5,421 nucleotides of DNA, taken from assembly GCA_955652255.1 (NCBI GenBank), contig CATPAW010000018.1, forward strand, positions 1 to 5,421, written 5' to 3'. Position 1 is the stretch's first letter. Each line of letters opens with the position of its first letter. A program made the position numbers and the translations under genes. Shown piece by piece: positions 1 through 5,421 of the stretch. The notes under the pieces were generated by a model, which ran no database searches, was not told the DNA's origin, and saw only the letters and a program-made list of their open reading frames with translations. This DNA comes from an uncultured Chthoniobacterales bacterium. Lineage in GTDB: Bacteria; Verrucomicrobiota; Verrucomicrobiia; Chthoniobacterales; UBA10450.

Positions 1-1247
1 ACCTGACTGGAGGCAAGCGCGATCAATTCGCCGACGCCTTCGTGAAATCCGGGAGCGGCACCAAGTCGCAACAAGTACGGAACTTCCGGGCGCGTATAAG
101 CTTTGAAATAGTAGCCGTGCCCGAGCTCGTGGTGCGCGGTGAAAAACCAACGGGCATTCGGCTCGATGCTTTGGAGCGAGCGAATATCGTTTTCAAGATC
201 GACATGCCAGCACGAAGCGTGCGTGTTTTTCTTCCGTTTGTCGCCCGGCGGCAACGGATAGAGATCGGACTTCTTCCAAAAGCTTTCCGGCAACGGCGAG
301 AAACCGAGCCTAGTGTAAAATTGCTCGGCCGTCTTGATGATCCATTCGGGCTTTCGACCTTCGAAGTACTTGTCGATGTTGGCCGCCTCGACCAGGCCGG
401 GCCATTCCTGACTCCAGCGATTGTTGATCCAATGCGCCGGAATTTTCTTCGGCACGGGCTGACGGTATTTTTCGGCCAGCTTGTATTTCGCCCACGTGTG
501 TAGTTGCAGATAAAGCGGACGGACTGTCGCCATCCAATCTTCCAGCATTTTGAGCATCTCCTCGGTGGTCATGCCGTAGGCAGCGACTTCGAGGGAAAAG
601 TAATCCGGATACTTCATCTCTTTGGCAACGCCGTTGCGCAGGTCGCGCAGAACAACGAGGTTCGGTTTCAGGGCGGGGCCGGATTCCTTCGACGCTTCCC
701 AAATGGCTTTTCGCTCAGCGAGATCGGTGCTCTTCTCTAGTTTGTTGTCGATCTCGTTGGCGGTGATCTTCTGGCCGTTGAGCTTGAATTCGAAGCTGTT
801 GAGGATCGACGCCTGTTTCGTTTCGGCCTCGACGCGCTTGCTCACGAGATCGGGATTGGTCATCGGCCCTTCGGCAGCGTTCAACAGCAATTGCTTCAAC
901 TGCCGGGCGGTTAGCTCGCTCAATTCTTTCTCGTGTGTGAGCAAATCGCGCGCTTCGGTGATGATTGCGGGGTTGCCGTTGAATGCCGCGTAAGCTTTGC
1001 CAGTCGCTTCGGCCGCGGCGTCGTGTTCCGGCGTCACATCAGTGACGGCGAGCCATTGCGCCTCACTATTGACGCGATAGAGTGCCTGATAGCCCGCGTT
1101 GGCAAGTTTTAAAAACCGATCGGCTCGATCCTGAATGGGGGACGTGGCCGCGAAAGCAATTGACGGAAGGAGGAGTAAAAGCACCAGGCTTTGCAGAGCT
1201 ACCGCTTGGCAGGAGAGTAAGAGCGAAAAAAAGTTCGGGCGATGCAT
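1..1247 (-). CDS. Exported M2-family zinc peptidase (ACE-like peptidyl-dipeptidase), C-terminus cut off by window edge
   Basis: Reading the minus strand from the ATG at 1247 gives 415 codons with no stop; the 3' end lies beyond position 1. The N-terminus looks like a Sec signal peptide: a short basic start (H2, R3), a hydrophobic stretch over about residues 16-29, and an A-F-A cleavage site at 30-32. The mature protein would therefore be periplasmic or secreted. The zinc site is HHELGH at 372-377, with H373 and H377 as ligands and E374 as catalytic base. GFHEGVGE at 400-407 supplies the third ligand, E403, in the PGFHE context typical of family M2. HASCW at 343-347 matches the ACE HASAW substrate-binding segment and lies 30 residues before the HExxH histidine, as in ACE. 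Family members remove C-terminal dipeptides from peptides; substrate and chloride dependence cannot be read here. M2 proteins run to about 600 residues, so roughly a third is probably missing. No clear Shine-Dalgarno precedes the ATG; the start rests on the signal peptide. Confidence 0.93.
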   Translation of the reverse strand, partial: MHRPNFFSLLLSCQAVALQSLVLLLLLPSIAFAATSPIQDRADRFLKLANAGYQALYRVNSEAQWLAVTDVTPEHDAAAEATGKAYAAFNGNPAIITEARDLLTHEKELSELTARQLKQLLLNAAEGPMTNPDLVSKRVEAETKQASILNSFEFKLNGQKITANEIDNKLEKSTDLAERKAIWEASKESGPALKPNLVVLRDLRNGVAKEMKYPDYFSLEVAAYGMTTEEMLKMLEDWMATVRPLYLQLHTWAKYKLAEKYRQPVPKKIPAHWINNRWSQEWPGLVEAANIDKYFEGRKPEWIIKTAEQFYTRLGFSPLPESFWKKSDLYPLPPGDKRKKNTHASCWHVDLENDIRSLQSIEPNARWFFTAHHELGHGYYFKAYTRPEVPYLLRLGAAPGFHEGVGELIALASSQ

Positions 1248-1368
1248 AGCCGCAGGGTAATCGCGTTGGCGCAAAGTTGTGAAGTGCGAAGAGCGCGTTA
1301 GTTTCGACGCATCCGCAAAGGTGTCGATAATCGCCGGTGCAAACTAAATCCCTAGCTTTGGTGGCGAT
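1248..1368. promoter_or_regulatory. Divergent intergenic region between the M2 peptidase and aroF
   Basis: This 121-bp gap separates two genes transcribed away from each other, so it should contain promoters for both. On the plus strand GATAAT at 1326-1331 matches five of six bases of the bacterial -10 consensus, but the hexamer 18 bp upstream (TTTCGA, 1302-1307) is a poor -35, so the promoter call is weak. Two similar 12-mers, CGCAAAGTTGTG at 1270-1281 and CGCAAAGGTGTC at 1314-1325, agree at 10 of 12 positions and start 44 bp apart, about four helical turns. They could be paired operator half-sites or chance. I see no Trp-rich leader peptide, no T-box and no terminator hairpin with a T-run, so attenuation of the classical type is not supported. 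On the minus strand I found no convincing promoter for the peptidase. Confidence 0.4.
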
Positions 1369-2382
1369 ATGTTGATTGTGATGAAAACTAATGCGACCGC
1401 ACGCGAGGTCGATGCGGTCGTGGACGTTATCCAGGCAATCGGCCTCCGAGCCCATCCAATGCCTGGCGCGACGCGAACCGCCATCGGCATTACCGGCAAC
1501 GAGGGCGTGATCGATAGCCGGCGTTTTCAAGACCTGCCTGGTGTGGCGGAGGTCATCCGCGTTACCAAACCGTACAAGCTGATCACGCTCGATTTGCGGC
1601 CGGAGAAAACAATTGTGCAAGTTGGCGACGCCACGATTGGCGGAGGCGAGCTTGCGATTATCGCGGGACCATGCGCAATCGAGAGTCGCGAGCAGGCGCT
1701 TGCTGTGGCGGAAGCGGTGAAAGAGAGCGGGGCGCGTTTTTTCCGTGGCGGCCTGTGGAAGCCTCGAACTTCGCCCTATTCTTTCCGAGGGTTGGGAGAG
1801 AAGGCCTGGGAAATAATGGCGGAAATCCGCGAAACGTTCGGACTCAAGATCGTGACCGAAGCTCTCGATGAAGCAGGTATCGGCCTGATCGAACAGTACG
1901 GTGATATCATTCAGATCGGCGCTCGCAACATGCAGAATTTTCCACTCCTGGAGAGGGCTGGCCGCTCGAAGTTGCCCGTGCTGTTGAAACGCGGGATGGC
2001 TGCCACACTCGAGGAATGGCTTCTCGCAGCCGAATACATTATGGCCGAAGGCAATTACAATGTGATCCTATGCGAACGAGGTGTGCGAACGTTTGCGCAG
2101 CACACCCGTAACACGCTCGATCTCGCCGCGGTGCCAGCGATTCGCAGCATTTCCCATCTGCCAGTGATCGTTGACCCATCTCACGGCAGCGGCAACACTT
2201 ACATGGTCACGCCGCTGGCTCGCGCTGGTGTGGCAGTGGGGGCGGACGGTCTCATGGTTGAAGTTCATAATCATCCCGAGCTCGCGCTTTCCGATGGCGC
2301 ACAAGCGCTGACTCCTTCGCAATATGCACAGCTCGTGAATGAGGTCCGCGCCATTCGCAGGCTCACTTCAGCAGCTGGCTGA
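1369..2382 (+). CDS. aroF: 3-deoxy-7-phosphoheptulonate (DAHP) synthase, type I-beta with N-terminal ferredoxin-like regulatory domain
   Basis: This cytoplasmic enzyme condenses phosphoenolpyruvate with erythrose 4-phosphate to give DAHP, the first step of the shikimate pathway. The 337-residue protein has two parts. Residues 1-70 form a small ferredoxin-like (ACT-like) domain, and a TIM-barrel catalytic domain follows from about residue 85. Barrel signatures include AGPCAIES (99-106), RGGLWKPRTSPYSFRG (126-141), IGARNMQNF (183-191), LLKRG (205-209) and DPSHGSG (269-275). The four metal ligands are visible as C102, H272, E298 and D309, the same numbers I recall for the Thermotoga maritima enzyme. 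In that enzyme the N-terminal domain mediates feedback by tyrosine and phenylalanine; the effector here cannot be read. The ATG at 1369 is preceded by a weak GGTGG at 1360-1364. An ATG at 1381 is possible but would cut the first strand of the regulatory domain. trpG follows after 27 bp, so the gene probably heads the trp transcript. Confidence 0.96.
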   Translation: MLIVMKTNATAREVDAVVDVIQAIGLRAHPMPGATRTAIGITGNEGVIDSRRFQDLPGVAEVIRVTKPYKLITLDLRPEKTIVQVGDATIGGGELAIIAGPCAIESREQALAVAEAVKESGARFFRGGLWKPRTSPYSFRGLGEKAWEIMAEIRETFGLKIVTEALDEAGIGLIEQYGDIIQIGARNMQNFPLLERAGRSKLPVLLKRGMAATLEEWLLAAEYIMAEGNYNVILCERGVRTFAQHTRNTLDLAAVPAIRSISHLPVIVDPSHGSGNTYMVTPLARAGVAVGADGLMVEVHNHPELALSDGAQALTPSQYAQLVNEVRAIRRLTSAAG

Positions 2383-2409
2383 CGGCACTCCTCGATCGCG
2401 TGAAAATCC

Positions 2410-2982
2410 ATGCTCCTGCTTCTCGATAACTACGACTCGTTCACTTACAATCTGGCGCAATATTTCGGGGAGCTCGGATGTGAACTTCTCGTTAAACGCA
2501 ACGATGAGATCTCCATCGATGAGATTGCCGCTCTAGCGCCGCGACACATTTGTATCTCGCCCGGGCCGTGCACACCGCGCGAGGCGGGCATCAGCAAAGA
2601 CGTCGTCCTGCGGTTCGGCGGGAAAATTCCCATCTTGGGCGTGTGTTTGGGCCATCAATGCATCGCGGAAGCGTACGGCGGAAAGATCATTGGTGCTCCT
2701 CATCTCATGCATGGCAAATCATCGATGATCAGCCATAACGGCAGCGGGCTTTTTGTCGATCTTTCAACGCCGTTTGAGGCTGGCCGCTACCACTCACTCG
2801 TCGTGGAGCGAGACTCCTTTCCGGCGTGCCTCGAAATTACCGCCGAGAGCGACGACGGGGAAATCATGGCGTTAAGTCACCGCGAATTCCCAGTGCAAGG
2901 AGTGCAGTTCCACCCCGAATCGGTTCTGACCCGGGATGGCAAAAAGGTCCTCGCCAATTTCCTTGCGCTCTCGCCAAACTGA
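2410..2982 (+). CDS. trpG: Anthranilate synthase component II, class I glutamine amidotransferase
   Basis: TrpG hydrolyses glutamine and passes the ammonia to TrpE for anthranilate synthesis. The 190-residue protein is the usual length for a free-standing single-domain subunit. The triad of class I amidotransferases is complete: nucleophile C79 in GVCLGHQ (77-83), with H168 and E170 in GVQFHPES (164-171). Other family blocks are DNYDSFTYN (6-14), the oxyanion-region SPGPCTP (50-56), LMHGK (99-103) and RYHSLVV (126-132). The start at 2410 gives the standard N-terminus; no strong ribosome binding site is visible in the 27-bp gap after aroF. The stop codon is immediately followed by the trpE ATG with no spacer, which suggests coupled synthesis of the two subunits. 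TrpG and PabA are hard to separate by sequence. The adjacent trpE decides the name, but the same subunit could also serve a PabB for folate synthesis if the genome has no separate pabA. Confidence 0.96.
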   Translation: MLLLLDNYDSFTYNLAQYFGELGCELLVKRNDEISIDEIAALAPRHICISPGPCTPREAGISKDVVLRFGGKIPILGVCLGHQCIAEAYGGKIIGAPHLMHGKSSMISHNGSGLFVDLSTPFEAGRYHSLVVERDSFPACLEITAESDDGEIMALSHREFPVQGVQFHPESVLTRDGKKVLANFLALSPN

Positions 2983-4488
2983 ATGACAACGCAGCTGACG
3001 CCGACCCGAAGCGAGTTCATTCGGCTCGCCGAACGCGGCAACGTGATTCCCGTTTTCGCCGCGTTCGTCGCCGACTGCGAAACGCCCGTCTCCGCATTCA
3101 AAAAACTTGAGAGCGGCAGTTACAGTTTTTTGTTTGAGTCGACAGAAAAAAATGACGTCTCGGGACGATTCTCGTTCGTCGGGATCGAACCTCGCGTGAT
3201 TGTCCGAAGTTGCGGGCGCGAAATCCAGGTTATAGACCACGGACGCGAGCATCGTTTTGAGACGATGACCGATCCGCTTGATGAAATCCGTAAATTGATG
3301 GCGCGTTACCAATTTGTCTCGCTTCCGGAAATGCCAAGGTTCGCCGGCGGCGCTGTCGGATTTCTCGGCTACGAAGCGATCAGTTTCTTCGAACCGAAAG
3401 TTCCGGTCGCGCATCGCGACGATCTGCATTTACCCGAGATGCTTTTCATGATCACCAGGAGCCTGCTCATTTTCGACCATCGCTTGCGCAGCTTGAAAAT
3501 CGTGGTGAACGCGTTCCTCGAAGGCCCGCCGGAAGACGTTTACGCGCGAGCGGCTGAATCGGTTGGGGAGCTCATACGCCAGCTCGCGCAGCCTGCTGAT
3601 CTTCCGCTCATTTTCACTGAAGAGCGCGAAATGCAGCCGGCTCGCAGCACTTTTCACCGCGACGAGTTCGAGCGCGCGGTGCAACAGGCCAAGGAATACA
3701 TCCGCGCCGGCGACATCTTCCAGGTTGTCCTCTCGCAACGCTTCGAATCTGATTTCGACGGTGACCCGCTCGATTTTTACCGGTGTCTGCGCTTCATCAA
3801 TCCTTCGCCGTACATGTTTTGCCTCAAGTTCGGCGATGATTTCGCGCTTGTCGGCAGCTCGCCGGAAATGCACGTGCGGCTTGTCGGCGACACGATCGAC
3901 ATTCGTCCTATCGCAGGAACGCGCAGCCGCGGGGCCACTGTAGCGCAAGACGAACGCAATGCCGCCGAACTCCTGGCCGATCCAAAGGAACGCGCCGAAC
4001 ACATCATGCTTGTCGATCTTGCGCGCAACGATGTTGGCCGCATTGCGGATTTCGGCAGTGTGCACGTCACTGAAATGATGGAGATCGAGCGTTACAGCCA
4101 CGTTATGCACATCGTTTCAAATGTTACTGGCCGCCTGCGCGCCGGATGCAGCGCGTTCGATTTAGTGAAAGCGACATTTCCCGCCGGCACCGTCTCCGGC
4201 GCGCCAAAAATCCGCGCCATGCAAATTATTAGTGAGCTGGAAAAGACCAGGCGCGGCTGCTACGCGGGCGCGATCGGCTATTTCGGATTCGATGGCAGTG
4301 TCGATTCATGCATCGCGCTGCGCTGCGCAGTGTTAAAGAACGGCAGGGCATATTTTCAAGCCGGCGCCGGCATCGTTGCCGACTCCAACCCGCGCCTGGA
4401 ATATGAGGAAACAGTGAGCAAGGCGCGCGCGATGTCGAAGGCTCTCGCGATGGCTGCGCGAATGGAACGCGCCAACTCCGCAAAATGA
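2983..4488 (+). CDS. trpE: Anthranilate synthase component I
   Basis: TrpE converts chorismate to anthranilate and pyruvate using ammonia delivered by TrpG; it is the committed step to tryptophan. The 501-residue length is normal for the family. Residues about 20-170 form the N-terminal allosteric domain and about 225-485 the chorismate-binding domain. Key blocks are PIAGTR (309-314), AEHIMLVDLARND (338-350) containing the conserved H340, FPAGTVSGAPKIRAM (399-413), and GAGIVADSNP (461-470) followed by YEET. Alanine at 311 marks anthranilate synthase; aminodeoxychorismate synthase (PabB) usually has lysine there. Tryptophan feedback elements appear to be present: FES at 51-53 stands where many TrpE proteins have LES, and NPSPYMF occupies 273-279. 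The start codon abuts the trpG stop at 2980-2982, and the stop overlaps the first possible trpC start by ATGA at 4485-4488. The protein contains no tryptophan. Confidence 0.97.
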   Translation: MTTQLTPTRSEFIRLAERGNVIPVFAAFVADCETPVSAFKKLESGSYSFLFESTEKNDVSGRFSFVGIEPRVIVRSCGREIQVIDHGREHRFETMTDPLDEIRKLMARYQFVSLPEMPRFAGGAVGFLGYEAISFFEPKVPVAHRDDLHLPEMLFMITRSLLIFDHRLRSLKIVVNAFLEGPPEDVYARAAESVGELIRQLAQPADLPLIFTEEREMQPARSTFHRDEFERAVQQAKEYIRAGDIFQVVLSQRFESDFDGDPLDFYRCLRFINPSPYMFCLKFGDDFALVGSSPEMHVRLVGDTIDIRPIAGTRSRGATVAQDERNAAELLADPKERAEHIMLVDLARNDVGRIADFGSVHVTEMMEIERYSHVMHIVSNVTGRLRAGCSAFDLVKATFPAGTVSGAPKIRAMQIISELEKTRRGCYAGAIGYFGFDGSVDSCIALRCAVLKNGRAYFQAGAGIVADSNPRLEYEETVSKARAMSKALAMAARMERANSAK

Positions 4489-5357
4489 ATTCCAAGCAAA
4501 ATAAGGATGGTCCGAGGCAAATGAGCAGAACGTTTCTTTCTGAAATTGTCGCGCGAAAGCGACGGACCGTGGCCAAGCTTCGCGCTACCTCCACCGGGGG
4601 CGCGCTTCGCTCGCGCGCCGTGGAGATTCGAAAAAATGCTGCCCCGCATCGCTTGTGCGAAGCGCTGAATGCGACGTCTCCCGCTCTCAAGATCATCGCA
4701 GAATTCAAACGGTCTTCACCGTCAGTTGGCATGATTCGAGATGATCTTTCGCCCGCCGATGTTGCTGGTCATTACGAGCGCGGCGGCGCTTGCGCGATTT
4801 CCGTCCTGACCGATGAAGAATATTTCAGTGGTTCGATCGAGGATCTCAGCGCGGTCCGCTCCAGCACCCACCTGCCGGTTTTGCGCAAAGATTTCATTGT
4901 CGATCCAATCCAAATCTACGAAGCGGCCATCGCCGGCGCGGATGCAATACTGCTTATTGTGGCGGCGCTGGACGACGACTCGTTAGGCAAACTGCGCAAA
5001 GTGGCTGAAGACGAGCTCGGACTCGATGCGCTCATTGAAGTGCATACGTCGGACGAGTTGCGTCGCGCGCTGAACGTGGGCGCGAGAATCGTTGGTGTAA
5101 ACAATCGCGATCTTCAGACGTTTGAAGTTTCGCTGAGCACGAGCGAACGCCTGATCGCCGAAGCCCCGCCAGACAGATTGATGCTGAGCGAGAGTGGGCT
5201 GCGCGATCCGGAGCAATTGCGTTACCTTCACGCGCTCGGATTTCGTGGTTTTCTAATTGGAGAAGCACTGATGCGCGCAAAAGATCCCGAGACTGCTCTG
5301 CGCGATCTGTTAGCTAATGCTGATGATCGGCAAATCTTGTCTCATGAGACGTCGTGA
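4485..5357 (+). CDS. trpC: Indole-3-glycerol phosphate synthase
   Basis: TrpC closes the indole ring, converting carboxyphenylaminodeoxyribulose 5-phosphate to indole-3-glycerol phosphate with loss of CO2 and water. Active-site residues of this TIM barrel are all present: E73 and K75 in the AEFKRSSPS block (72-80), K135 in LRKDF (133-137), E185 in IEVH (184-187), N206 in VNNRDL (205-210), and E236 and S237 in SESG (235-238). The phosphate-binding end of the barrel is GFLIGEALM (255-263). The start is uncertain. ATG 4485 overlaps the trpE stop and gives 290 residues with a polar 12-residue leader. ATG 4521 has GAGG just upstream (4514-4517), though closer than ideal, and gives 278 residues beginning nearer the family's usual N-terminus. 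Family members are mostly 250-280 residues, so both are plausible. It is a free-standing enzyme, not fused to TrpF as in enteric bacteria; trpF starts one base after its stop. Confidence 0.95.
   Translation: MNSKQNKDGPRQMSRTFLSEIVARKRRTVAKLRATSTGGALRSRAVEIRKNAAPHRLCEALNATSPALKIIAEFKRSSPSVGMIRDDLSPADVAGHYERGGACAISVLTDEEYFSGSIEDLSAVRSSTHLPVLRKDFIVDPIQIYEAAIAGADAILLIVAALDDDSLGKLRKVAEDELGLDALIEVHTSDELRRALNVGARIVGVNNRDLQTFEVSLSTSERLIAEAPPDRLMLSESGLRDPEQLRYLHALGFRGFLIGEALMRAKDPETALRDLLANADDRQILSHETS
4589..4625 (+). other. Strong imperfect inverted repeat (predicted RNA hairpin) inside early trpC
   Basis: The sequence shows a 7-bp perfect inner stem, GGCGCGC (4599-4605) with GCGCGCC (4613-4619), around a 7-base loop. 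A 6-bp outer stem, CTCCAC (4589-4594) with GTGGAG (4620-4625), continues it, separated by a 4-base bulge (CGGG, 4595-4598) on the left side only. It encodes about residues 35-47 of TrpC, a poorly conserved linker before the first barrel strand. No T-run follows, so it is not an intrinsic terminator. It may affect ribosome progress or mRNA decay, or simply reflect GC-rich coding sequence; no function is established. Confidence 0.45.
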
Positions 5358-5358
5358 A

Positions 5359-5421
5359 ATGAATCGCGTGCAAATCAAGATTTGCGGTGTCACCAATCTC
5401 GCAGATGCGAGAGCTTGCGTC
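5359..5421 (+). CDS. trpF: Phosphoribosylanthranilate isomerase, N-terminal fragment cut off by window edge
   Basis: Only 21 codons are inside the window. They begin with ATG at 5359, one base after the trpC stop. The sequence IKICGVTN (6-13) followed by ADARAC is the hallmark first strand and helix of TrpF, and C9 is the catalytic cysteine of the KICG motif. The enzyme isomerises N-(5-phosphoribosyl)anthranilate to the substrate of TrpC, so its place directly after trpC fits. The family is about 200-230 residues, so nearly all of it lies beyond the edge. Whether trpB, trpA or trpD follow cannot be seen. The identification rests on the motif plus context. Confidence 0.9.
   Translation, partial: MNRVQIKICGVTNLADARACV

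Noticed and set aside
42..993. Several plus-strand frames over the left third of the window
   Set aside because: They are opposite the M2 peptidase, whose frame shows HExxH, PGFHE, HASCW and a signal peptide. The plus-strand products have no recognisable motif.
1200..1247. Lipoprotein signal (LLSC at residues 10-13) in the M2 peptidase
   Set aside because: The cysteine comes after only a very short hydrophobic run, and leucine at -2 is unusual. The hydrophobic segment continues well beyond it to a clear AFA cleavage site.
1248..1368. Trp attenuator or T-box leader before aroF
   Set aside because: There is no short frame with tandem Trp codons, no paired alternative hairpins and no T-run. 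The gap is also short for a T-box.
1066..1620. 184-codon minus-strand frame spanning the start of the M2 gene, the intergenic gap and the start of aroF
   Set aside because: It overlaps two well-supported genes and the whole promoter region, and has no family features.
3146..3153. Run of seven A in trpE, and A6 at 4631-4636 in trpC, as possible frameshift sites
   Set aside because: Both lie inside intact conserved frames, and no useful product is seen in the alternative frames. A weak 5-bp hairpin near the second site is not enough.
3430..4110. 226-codon open frame on the minus strand opposite trpE
   Set aside because: It lies wholly antisense to the conserved core of trpE and has no recognisable domain. 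Long antisense frames are expected opposite GC-rich coding sequence.
2983..4488. Assignment of the component I gene as pabB (aminodeoxychorismate synthase)
   Set aside because: PIAGTR carries alanine where PabB usually has lysine, and the gene is followed by trpC and trpF.
1..5421. Mobile elements, CRISPR arrays, tRNA or defence genes
   Set aside because: None was seen. The window is fully accounted for by the peptidase, the 121-bp gap and the aromatic biosynthesis genes.

Overview
This window carries two unrelated blocks facing away from each other. On the minus strand, from the left edge to 1247, is the N-terminal part of an exported M2-family zinc peptidase, related to angiotensin-converting enzyme. 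On the plus strand, from 1369 to the right edge, is a tight run of aromatic amino acid genes: a type I-beta DAHP synthase (aroF), trpG, trpE, trpC and the first 21 codons of trpF. A 121-bp gap separates the blocks and must hold both promoters unless transcription comes from further out.

The plus-strand genes form a logical pathway unit. AroF makes DAHP, the entry step of the shikimate pathway, which ends at chorismate. TrpE with its glutaminase TrpG turns chorismate into anthranilate. TrpF and TrpC perform the isomerase and ring-closing steps that yield indole-3-glycerol phosphate. trpD, the phosphoribosyltransferase between TrpE and TrpF, does not sit between these genes and must lie elsewhere if the pathway is complete. 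After a 27-bp gap between aroF and trpG, the genes abut (trpG/trpE), overlap by ATGA (trpE/trpC) or are one base apart (trpC/trpF). This points to a single transcript with translational coupling. Catalytic residues appear intact in every complete enzyme, so these look like working housekeeping genes.

The organism is a bacterium with moderately high GC. Separate trpG and trpE in that order, a Thermotoga/Bacillus-type DAHP synthase in the trp cluster and a secreted M2 peptidase would suit a soil or sediment bacterium of the Verrucomicrobia or Acidobacteria kind. This placement is inference from gene style only.

No mobile element, CRISPR array, tRNA, rRNA or defence gene is visible, and I see no previously undescribed system. 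The points most worth a second look are the complete lack of tryptophan residues in TrpG, TrpE and TrpC, the local absence of trpD, a strong hairpin early in trpC, and the pairing of a DAHP synthase with the trp genes.
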